Part shown: piece after piece, positions 9,642-17,591 of the stretch
How the letters are laid out: each line of letters begins with the position of its first letter
Numbering within the stretch: position 1 is the first letter of the stretch
DNA from: Paracoccaceae bacterium
GTDB lineage: Bacteria; Pseudomonadota; Alphaproteobacteria; Rhodobacterales; Rhodobacteraceae
Direction of reading: 5' to 3'
Length of the DNA: 64,000 nucleotides
Assembly (NCBI GenBank): GCA_024227475.1
Contig: JAAEUI010000430.1
Span: forward strand, 1-64,000
The notes under the pieces: generated by a model
Told to the model about the DNA's origin: nothing
Database searches by the model: none
What the model saw: only the letters and a program-made list of their open reading frames with translations
Position numbers and translations under genes: made by a program

Positions 9642-10955
9642 TTAATAGTAGCCTGACTCGCGCATCAGTTCATCCACGGCTGCGGCGGCGTCGTCCAGCG
9701 CCTCTTTGACGGTCTTGTCACCAACGATGGCAGCTTGCAGCTCCGGGAAGACGATATTTGTTGTTTCGCCCCATTCCGGGATCGGCGGAACGGCGAATGC
9801 GAATTTTGCACCCTCAGCAAAAGCCTCCAGAGATTCGGCACGGAATGCGTCATCCCCCGCTTTCGCCGCAGCGACATTTGCTTCCCAAACGGCTGTACGG
9901 GTCGGCAAAGAGCCGCCGGCGGATTCAGCCAACTGGCTTTCTTCGCTGGTCAGGAAGTTGACCAGCGAAACCGCTGCTTCCTTGTTGGCGCAATCGTTGG
10001 TAACCGAGAAACCGTGATGGCCAGACCAGCCGGTCCGCGTGACCGTCCCCATTGGCTGAACCGCGACACCGACATTACCAGCGGCCTTTGACGATTCAGG
10101 GTCATTGAAGAACCCAGCCCAGCCCGGCCAGTCGAGGTTCAGCGCCACTGTGCCGGAGGCAAAACCCTGCCCCAGGTCATCCCAGACATAACTGGTTGTT
10201 CCCGCAGGTACGGCTTTGGCTTCATAAAGATCTACAAACCATTGCAAGGCACGCTGCCCAGCATCGGAATTGAAGATCGGCTTCTTGTTTTCGTCAAGGT
10301 AGTTACCGCCTTCTGCCACCACCATTTCATAGAAACGTCCTACGATGGCTTCGTCTTTACCAGCATATTGTGTCCCATAAAAATTAGGAGGGTCAGCAAA
10401 AAAGATTGCTTGATCTTTGACTTGGTCCCAAGTGTCAGGAACCGCGAGATTGTATCCATATTCGGCCTTGAAGGCGGCAGCTTTGTCTGCATCTTCATAG
10501 TTGGATTTCAAGTAGTACAGAACCGAAACGTCGAACTGCGCGCGCGGCAGCATCAGCAATTCGCCGCCAACGGTAGAGGCGTTGATATTGCCCTGTACAA
10601 ATTCAGCGATGGTTTCGGCGGAAACCAGATCATTGAGGTTGGCATAGAGTCCTTCGTATTGGGGAGCAAAGGACGAGTGGTTTGATCCGACACACCAGGA
10701 TGTGGTGCCCGCTGCCATGTCAGATTTGATTTCCTTATCGATCTCAAAGTGGCTTTTCTTAGAGATGATATCAACTTTGGCACCAGTTTCGGCTTCCCAT
10801 TCAGCAATCCGGCCATAGAGCCCTTCATACTGCTGACCACCAATCAATTTTGCTTCGATAGTGACGCCGTCGTACATCCCGGCTGTTGCCGATTCGCCTG
10901 CCGCAACAATCGCAGAGCTGGCAAGCAAGACCTTCAATAGGTTAGTTTTTTTCAT
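9642..10955 (-). CDS. Extracellular sugar-binding protein of ABC transporter
   Basis: N-terminal signal MKKTNLLKVLLASSAIVAAGESATA; SBP family 1-like; precedes MalF/MalG permeases. Confidence 0.88.
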   Translation of the reverse strand: MKKTNLLKVLLASSAIVAAGESATAGMYDGVTIEAKLIGGQQYEGLYGRIAEWEAETGAKVDIISKKSHFEIDKEIKSDMAAGTTSWCVGSNHSSFAPQYEGLYANLNDLVSAETIAEFVQGNINASTVGGELLMLPRAQFDVSVLYYLKSNYEDADKAAAFKAEYGYNLAVPDTWDQVKDQAIFFADPPNFYGTQYAGKDEAIVGRFYEMVVAEGGNYLDENKKPIFNSDAGQRALQWFVDLYEAKAVPAGTTSYVWDDLGQGFASGTVALNLDWPGWAGFFNDPESSKAAGNVGVAVQPMGTVTRTGWSGHHGFSVTNDCANKEAAVSLVNFLTSEESQLAESAGGSLPTRTAVWEANVAAAKAGDDAFRAESLEAFAEGAKFAFAVPPIPEWGETTNIVFPELQAAIVGDKTVKEALDDAAAAVDELMRESGYY

Positions 10956-11020
10956 CGTTTCCTCCCTTGGTGCGATGATGGGTTCGCCTGCAATTCATCG
11001 GCGATATTCGTATGTAAAAC

Positions 11021-11038
11021 ATTTATTCACTAATAAAT
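11021..11038. promoter_or_regulatory. AT-rich inverted repeat ATTTATT-CACT-AATAAAT, candidate IclR operator
   Basis: Perfect 7-bp arms in the divergent SBP/IclR intergenic region. Confidence 0.45.
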
Positions 11039-11102
11039 CAAGCTTGACATTACCATAAAGTTCTGGAGACATGCGTGTAAGAAGAAGAGGTTCAGGACTG
11101 AA

Positions 11103-11897
11103 ATGGACGATAACAGCGACAAATACCGCGCACCCGCCCTGGAAAAGGGACTAGACATAATCGAGCTGCTTGCCAGCCACGGAGAAGGGTTGTCGCAGGG
11201 TGAAGTGGCCAAGGCGCTCGACCGGTCCCAAAGCGAGATATACCGAATGCTCTCGACCCTGGTGCGCCGCGGTTACGTGGTCAGGTCTGTTTCCGGGGAC
11301 CGATACTCGCTTGGCCTCAAGATGTTCTCGATCAGCCAGCGCCACCCACCGATAGGTCGTGTGATCGAAGAGGCTCTGCCCAGAATGCGTGCCGTCACTC
11401 GCAAGGCCTGGCAATCCTGCCATATGGGTATGGAGAGCAATGGTGATATCGTGATTGTGGCTTCTGCTGAGTCCCCGGGCAACTGGGGGCTGGCGTTGAA
11501 GACCGGAACCGTGGTTGGGCTTTGGAACACCGGGACCGGTCGTGTCCTGGCTGCCTTCCGAACGAAAGAGGAAGTCGACGCTCTGATAGCTCTGCACCGC
11601 CGCGCGGTCGGTGAACCAGCGTTGAACCGGGCGGAATTCGATGCCCATCTCGAACGCATCCGGGCCACCGGTTACGAACAAATGCCTTCGGCAACAGCGA
11701 TTGGGGTGACGAACATCGGCTTCCCCATATTTGGTCCGTCGGGTCAGGTCGCGGCTGTTCTGAGTTGTCCCTACCTTGAACGGGTCGATGACCTTGAAGT
11801 ACCCACACTGGAGGAAATCGTACAGATGTATGGAGCACTGGCCGGGGAACTGACCGCGCTTTATGGCGGCACAAACCCCCTAACCGAAAAGGCCTGA
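11103..11897 (+). CDS. IclR family transcriptional regulator
   Basis: ALEKGLDIIELLASHGEGLSQGEVAKALDRSQSEIYRMLSTLVRRGYV wHTH. Confidence 0.9.
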   Translation: MDDNSDKYRAPALEKGLDIIELLASHGEGLSQGEVAKALDRSQSEIYRMLSTLVRRGYVVRSVSGDRYSLGLKMFSISQRHPPIGRVIEEALPRMRAVTRKAWQSCHMGMESNGDIVIVASAESPGNWGLALKTGTVVGLWNTGTGRVLAAFRTKEEVDALIALHRRAVGEPALNRAEFDAHLERIRATGYEQMPSATAIGVTNIGFPIFGPSGQVAAVLSCPYLERVDDLEVPTLEEIVQMYGALAGELTALYGGTNPLTEKA

Positions 11898-11901
11898 TCG
11901 C

Positions 11902-12921
11902 GTGAAATTTTCAACCCGCCGCATAGGAAACACATCCCTAGACGTGCCTACACTGGGGTTTGGAGCAGCACCGTTAGGCGGGCTTTTCGAAAAAGTCGAC
12001 GATACCGAAGCCTCCAAGGTTCTTAGTGCGGCTTTTGACAGCGGCATGACATATATCGATACCGCACCTTTCTATGGGTTTGGGCGTTCAGAACGCAGGG
12101 TCGGGGATATGTTACACGGGCGTAACTATGTGCTTTCAACCAAGGTCGGCCGGTTGCTGAACCCGGGGGCGGCGCCCGATCCGGCGGCACTGGGCTGGCC
12201 GGACGCCCTGCCGTTTCACCCGGTCTACGACTACAGCTATGATGGCATTATACGCTCGTTTGAGGACTCACAACAGCGACTGGGCCTTGACCGGATCGAC
12301 ATTCTCTATGTCCACGACATTGGCAGTATGACGCACGGAGATGAAAACCAGTACCACTTTAAGAACCTGGCGGAAGGTGGCTGTCGGGCGCTGGACGAAT
12401 TGCGAAGTTCAGGTCATGTCAAAGCGATCGGGCTGGGTGTGAATGAAACCCAGGCCTGCCTTGATGCGCTGGATATTGGCGAATGGGACGTCTTCCTGCT
12501 GGCAGGCCGTTATACCTTGCTTGAACAGGAGCCGGTGTCAGGTTTACTGCCCAAATGTTCCGATCGCGGGGTTTCCATCGTCGTTGGCGGTCCCTTCAAT
12601 TCCGGCATTCTGGTGGGGGGCGATACCTGGGACTATGGGGCCGCCCCACAGCGGGTTCGCGCCAAGGTAAAACGCTTGTCAGACACCTGCGAAGAATTCG
12701 ATGTTCCACTGCCAGCCGCCGCATTGCAATTCCCCCTCGGTCACGATGGTGTTGCCTCTGTTATCCCGGGCCTGCGAAACCGCCGGGAACTTTCGGACAC
12801 TCTGGGCTGGGTTGCCAGGGCCATCCCTGGGGAGTTTTGGCAGGAATTGAAAATCAGGGACCTGCTGCACCCGGATGCACCAACGCCATCCGGTTCGCCT
12901 TTTCTGGAGGCCATGCCATGA
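11902..12921 (+). CDS. Aldo/keto reductase (candidate L-fucose / D-threo-aldose 1-dehydrogenase)
   Basis: YIDTAPFYGFGRSERRVGDML...VLSTKVGRLL catalytic Tyr/Lys; cluster context. Confidence 0.85.
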   Translation: MKFSTRRIGNTSLDVPTLGFGAAPLGGLFEKVDDTEASKVLSAAFDSGMTYIDTAPFYGFGRSERRVGDMLHGRNYVLSTKVGRLLNPGAAPDPAALGWPDALPFHPVYDYSYDGIIRSFEDSQQRLGLDRIDILYVHDIGSMTHGDENQYHFKNLAEGGCRALDELRSSGHVKAIGLGVNETQACLDALDIGEWDVFLLAGRYTLLEQEPVSGLLPKCSDRGVSIVVGGPFNSGILVGGDTWDYGAAPQRVRAKVKRLSDTCEEFDVPLPAAALQFPLGHDGVASVIPGLRNRRELSDTLGWVARAIPGEFWQELKIRDLLHPDAPTPSGSPFLEAMP

Positions 12922-13766
12922 CAATCGACACCCATCAGCATTTTTGGAAACTCGAACGCGGTGACTACCACTGGCTGACTCCGGAACTTGTGCCGCTGTA
13001 CCGGGACTTCCTGCCTAAGGACCTTAAGTCCCTGCTGGATGAATGTGGTGTCAACTCAACCATCGCTGTTCAGGCCGCGGACAGTGAGGCAGAAACCGAA
13101 TTCCTGCTGGCACTGGCGGATGAAAACGATTGGATCGTGGGGGTTGTTGGATGGGTTGATCTGGAGGCGCCTGCGGCGGTTGCCAGCATTGAAAGACTTG
13201 CGCGTCACCCCAAGCTCGTCGGCCTGCGCCCGATGATTCAGGACATTGAGGATGATGCGTGGATGCTTCGCGATACGCTTGGTCCCGCCATCGCCGCAAT
13301 GGTCGCCAACAATCTGACTTTTGATGCTTTGGTGCTGCCCCGCCATCTGGAGCATCTGAAGAGGTTTTTGGAACGCTATACAGACCTGAGGGTTGTCATT
13401 GACCACTGCGCCAAACCAGAAATCCGCAATCACGCTTTTGAACCCTGGGCTTCGCAAATTCGCGAGATTTCGGCGATTCCAAATGTCTTTTGCAAGATGT
13501 CGGGGTTGGCAACTGAGGCGGGTCAGAGTGGGGAAATGGCCGATTTGCAGCCTTATATCGAACACATCCAAAAAATGTTTGGTCCCAAACGCCTCATGTT
13601 CGGCAGCGATTGGCCAGTGGTCAACCTGGCATCGGACTATAAAGAATGGTTCGATTTGGCTCTGGCATCCATTAAATCCGCACCAATCGAAGACCAGAAT
13701 TTGTTTATGACCGGCGTCGCGCTGAAAGCCTATCGCCGGATCCAGCCGATCGAAATTCGGGACTAG
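12918..13766 (+). CDS. Amidohydrolase family protein (candidate L-fucono-1,5-lactonase)
   Basis: MTIDTHQHFWKLERGDYHW...VVIDHCAKPEIR...MFGSDWPV; ATGA overlap with AKR gene. Confidence 0.85.
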   Translation: MTIDTHQHFWKLERGDYHWLTPELVPLYRDFLPKDLKSLLDECGVNSTIAVQAADSEAETEFLLALADENDWIVGVVGWVDLEAPAAVASIERLARHPKLVGLRPMIQDIEDDAWMLRDTLGPAIAAMVANNLTFDALVLPRHLEHLKRFLERYTDLRVVIDHCAKPEIRNHAFEPWASQIREISAIPNVFCKMSGLATEAGQSGEMADLQPYIEHIQKMFGPKRLMFGSDWPVVNLASDYKEWFDLALASIKSAPIEDQNLFMTGVALKAYRRIQPIEIRD

Positions 13767-13812
13767 AGCGTTCCAGGTTCAATCCGGTTCAGCCTAAACC
13801 TGAAAGACTCCA
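13764..13812. repeat. Short imperfect palindrome with TAGAGCG end (copy E, possible short relative of the dispersed repeat)
   Basis: TAGAGCGTTCCAGGTTCAATCCGGTTCAGCCTAAACCTGAAAGACTCC; TAG is the stop codon of the upstream amidohydrolase. Confidence 0.45.
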
Positions 13813-13823
13813 ATCATGGATCG

Positions 13824-14534
13824 TTACTGCTTTGGCGCCGGAATTCTTCCATATTTTGCGAAAGGGCTGCCCTTGAACCAGGTACTGAAAGTAGCGATTT
13901 CCTTTTTGTTTCCATCCAGCTGAATACTCTCGTCGCCCATGGCAGCGCTGAGAGTGACGTGTCCCAGCCATATTTCGACCAAAGTGCGCATGCTGGACGT
14001 AACCCATAGGTCGATGTCATGGCCTGGGTTCTTGACACAGATGTCAATACTGTCGTCTTCAAATACCAACCAGTAGAAACGCCGTTCTGACGGCGCACCC
14101 GGCAGCTGAAATTCTACCACTCGTCGATCCTCAACCGGGTGCTTGTCGGTCAGAATGGACTGCCGCAGTTCCCAGAAAAAAGCGTCCGGATCAAGATTAA
14201 TGTCACTGGTTATTTCGCGGCGGAGCCATTTTTGTGCCCACATCCCCATCTTATCCAGCACAGGGAATAATTCCTGCCCTGCTGTGGTTAAGGAATATTC
14301 ATAGCCACGGCCATTTGTTGCAGCGGTCTTTTGGACAATGTTGGTGTGTTCCAGTTCCTTTAACCTGCGCGCCAGCAAGGCCGACGACATGCGCGGAACA
14401 CTTGCCTGGATTTCATTGAAGCGGGTCGCACCGCATATGAGCCCGCGCAGGACAAGCGGTGTCCAACGTTCGGCTATCACTTCCGAGGCAACGGCAACCG
14501 GGCAATACAGCCCGTATCCTGAATTATCTGTCAT
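13824..14534 (-). CDS. HxlR-type winged helix transcriptional regulator with C-terminal extension
   Basis: CPVAVASEVIAERWTPLVLRGLICGATRFNEIQASVPRMSSALLARRLKELEHTNIV. Confidence 0.85.
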   Translation of the reverse strand: MTDNSGYGLYCPVAVASEVIAERWTPLVLRGLICGATRFNEIQASVPRMSSALLARRLKELEHTNIVQKTAATNGRGYEYSLTTAGQELFPVLDKMGMWAQKWLRREITSDINLDPDAFFWELRQSILTDKHPVEDRRVVEFQLPGAPSERRFYWLVFEDDSIDICVKNPGHDIDLWVTSSMRTLVEIWLGHVTLSAAMGDESIQLDGNKKEIATFSTWFKGSPFAKYGRIPAPKQ

Positions 14535-14761
14535 GAAATCAAGCTAAATTAAAAAAACCATCCAAACAACTTTAGAAAGTGAAGTGCCGGAAATCACCAA
14601 AAAAATAGGCGAAAACTGCTCACCGACACTTCACTCCCACCGGTTTTGCACATGTAAAAGGGCCTCCGTGATTGAATTCACTTCACATACAGAAGTTGCG
14701 GAAAAGACCGACTCCTAGAATTTTCAAGGTACATCTGAAAACCACACGGAGACCCAAAACC

Positions 14762-15922
14762 ATGAAACTATCCTCGAAAATCGATCTTGAAAAAATTGCC
14801 AACGATCTGGCGCCCACATTTGCCGAAACCACCGAACATCTGGATGCAACGGATGGCTTTGCCAGTGAAAATTATCAGGCACTTCGCGAAACCGGTGTAT
14901 TCACAGCGCTGATCCCAAAAAAATACGGCGGCGCGGGGGTTTCGCATTCCGAGATGTGTGACTTCCTGCGCACCATCGCACAAACCTGCCCATCCACAGC
15001 GCTGTCGGTTGCAATGCACCAGCACCTTTTGTCGGCCGCAATTGTGAATGACGCTGCCGGACGTCCGGGGCGGAAACTTCTTGAAAAAGTTGTTCAGGCC
15101 GGCGCCGTGTTGACCAGTTCCGGCGCCAACGATTGGCTGGAATCCAACGGATCAGCGAAGAGGGTGCCCGGCGGGTATGAGGTTACCGCCGTGAAACCGT
15201 TTTCCAGCGGATCTCCGGCAGGAGATGTGCTTGTCACGTCAGTTGCCTATGACGATCCCAAAGACGGCCCACAGGTCCTGCATTTCCCGGTCCCGCTTAA
15301 TTCTGACGGAATTTCCTTCATGGGAGACTGGCAGACGCTTGGCATGCGCGCGACCGGATCACAAACAGTCCGGTTTGACGGAGTGTTCGTGCCTGATGAA
15401 GCAATCGCGCTAAAACGGCACCGTGGCGGATTTCATCCCGCTTACGCTGTCATACTTACCGTGGCACTCCCATTGATCATGTGCGCCTATACAGGTGCGG
15501 CCGAAGCCGCCGCCGCCATAGCACGCAACAAAGCCAGAGGCCGGGTTGGTGACCCTGTCACGCCGTATCTTACCGGAGAAATGGAAAACCTGCTGACCAT
15601 TACGCAGATTGCCCACAACGATATGGTATGGCTGGCCAATGATCTGAATTTTGAGCCTTCGGTGGAACTGGCCAGCAAAATGCTGGCACGCAAAACCATC
15701 GTTGCAAACCACGTTATCGCCACCTGCGAAAAAGCAATGGAAGTAACCGGCGGTTCGTCATTTTTCCGCAAGCTTGGGCTTGAACGCAGGTTGCGCGATG
15801 CGCACGCCTCGCAGTTCCATCCGCTTCCGGAAAAACGCCAACAGTTGTTTACAGGGCGGCTTTCAATGGGGCTGGACCCGGTCGAAGACACCACAACACC
15901 CGAACTGCGGGTTGTTGCCTGA
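14762..15922 (+). CDS. Acyl-CoA dehydrogenase-fold flavoprotein (possible FMNH2-dependent monooxygenase)
   Basis: LRETGVFTALIPKKYGGAGVSHSEMCDFLRTIAQTCPSTALSVAMH...MRATGSQTVRFDGVFVPDE; directly followed by flavin reductase. Confidence 0.8.
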   Translation: MKLSSKIDLEKIANDLAPTFAETTEHLDATDGFASENYQALRETGVFTALIPKKYGGAGVSHSEMCDFLRTIAQTCPSTALSVAMHQHLLSAAIVNDAAGRPGRKLLEKVVQAGAVLTSSGANDWLESNGSAKRVPGGYEVTAVKPFSSGSPAGDVLVTSVAYDDPKDGPQVLHFPVPLNSDGISFMGDWQTLGMRATGSQTVRFDGVFVPDEAIALKRHRGGFHPAYAVILTVALPLIMCAYTGAAEAAAAIARNKARGRVGDPVTPYLTGEMENLLTITQIAHNDMVWLANDLNFEPSVELASKMLARKTIVANHVIATCEKAMEVTGGSSFFRKLGLERRLRDAHASQFHPLPEKRQQLFTGRLSMGLDPVEDTTTPELRVVA

Positions 15923-15938
15923 AAGGAAGGAAAGACCA

Positions 15939-16496
15939 ATGACAAAGAGCATTTCACATAACAGAGAAAGGGGGCGTGCCTCCTTTCTTGAGGCGATGAG
16001 CCGCGTGGCATCCACCGTCAGCATCGTCACCACCGATGGCCCTGCAGGGCGCGCAGCCTTAACTGTATCGTCACTGGTGTCGGTGTCTGCCGACAGCCCG
16101 CTACCGACGGTCCTGGTGTGCATCAACAAATCAAGCGCTGCATGTCCGGTCATCCTGAGCAACGGCGCCTTTTGCGCCAACGTGCTGCGTGAGGACCAGC
16201 AACACATCGCGGACATTTTTGCAGGGAGGACCGGCCATGTCGGCGAAGACAGGTTTGTCGCAGCGAATTGGGCCAAGGGAACGTCAGGCGCGCCGCAATT
16301 GGTTGATCCTCTGGCATCCTTGGATTGCCGGGTAACTCACAGCGACCTTGTTGGAGCGCATCATGTCATATTTGCCGAGGTGCAAAGCCTATGCATCGGC
16401 AGTCGCGAACAACCGCTGATCTACGCAAATCGCGCTTATGGAACCACGGCACCGCTCGCCTCCAAACCCGATGTTCTGGTCGCAAAAGCAGCCTGA
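15939..16496 (+). CDS. Flavin reductase family protein
   Basis: ASTVSIVTTDGPAGRAALTVSSLVSVSADSPLPTVLVCINKSSAACPVILSNGAFCANVL. Confidence 0.88.
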   Translation: MTKSISHNRERGRASFLEAMSRVASTVSIVTTDGPAGRAALTVSSLVSVSADSPLPTVLVCINKSSAACPVILSNGAFCANVLREDQQHIADIFAGRTGHVGEDRFVAANWAKGTSGAPQLVDPLASLDCRVTHSDLVGAHHVIFAEVQSLCIGSREQPLIYANRAYGTTAPLASKPDVLVAKAA

Positions 16497-16543
16497 AAAC
16501 CACAGCAACAAACCCCAACTAATCAGCTTCAGGAGGAAGAAGA

Positions 16544-17428
16544 ATGCCGACCATTCAAGTCAATGGGGACAAACTGCACTATTTTGACGTCGGAAATGGC
16601 ACGCCCATCGTATTTGTGCACGGCAGTTGCGGGGGCGGTGGTCAATGGAAATCCCTGGCCGCCGAACTAAGCAGAAGTTACAGGTGTATCAGCCTTGATT
16701 TATTCGGCTCTGGCGCAAGTGAAGCCTGGCCCCTTTCCAGAAAATGGGCCCCCAATGACGACGAAAGGGCCATCAACGCGGTTCTTGATCGTCTCGCAGA
16801 GCCCGCACATCTCGTTGCCCATTCGGGAGGAGGTCACTTTTCATATCCGATCCTCAAAAGCAGGCGCGACCAAATACTCAGCCTCAGCCTGTTTGAGCCA
16901 ACCTTTTTTCATTTGCTCCTACAGGAGAATAACCCGCTGTTTTCCTGGCCGAAATCTGTTTCGGAAGAATACCGTGCAGCCATCGAAGACGGAAATCTTG
17001 ATCAGGCGATGGCAATTTTCGTAGACGGCTGGGCCCAAAAAAAGGGGGTTTGGGCGGGCTTCCCGGACGCAGCAAAAAACATGATGAAACAGGGCGCCCA
17101 CCGGCTTTATCACGAAGCGCTGTTTCCCTGGATTGAAGAACCCGCTTGTCGCGATTTAGCGGCATTGAATTTGCCGGTTCTTCTTTTCAAAGGCACAGAA
17201 ACCGTCCCCTCAATGCACCGCATTTGTGAGATAGTGCGGGGTTGCCTGCCAAATTGCCGATACGTTGAAATCCAAGGAGCAGGGCATATGAGCCCCTTCA
17301 CCCACTCCAAAGCAGCCTTGCCTCAAATGAATGAGTTTTTCCAGCAATCCAGACGCACAGCTGTGAGTGATGAGGGGAATCTCCATCCTTCGGGACCAAA
17401 TACTCACGAAACGAACCGAGTTGCTTAA
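16544..17428 (+). CDS. Alpha/beta hydrolase
   Basis: PIVFVHGSCGGGGQWKSLAAELSRSYRCISLDLFGSG; VAHSGGGH nucleophile elbow. Confidence 0.88.
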   Translation: MPTIQVNGDKLHYFDVGNGTPIVFVHGSCGGGGQWKSLAAELSRSYRCISLDLFGSGASEAWPLSRKWAPNDDERAINAVLDRLAEPAHLVAHSGGGHFSYPILKSRRDQILSLSLFEPTFFHLLLQENNPLFSWPKSVSEEYRAAIEDGNLDQAMAIFVDGWAQKKGVWAGFPDAAKNMMKQGAHRLYHEALFPWIEEPACRDLAALNLPVLLFKGTETVPSMHRICEIVRGCLPNCRYVEIQGAGHMSPFTHSKAALPQMNEFFQQSRRTAVSDEGNLHPSGPNTHETNRVA

Positions 17429-17591
17429 CAGTATCACTTGGGACAGAGGTTCGGGATCAGCCGCCGAGCGCCCAGGGAACTGGAAGCCGTCGAGCAGAAG
17501 GCCGACGCGTGCAAATTTCTTCGGCGAGGCGAAAGGCTGGTGACCCTACGACCGATCATAGTGGGGATCGGGAGAGGAACTCACTCCTGCC

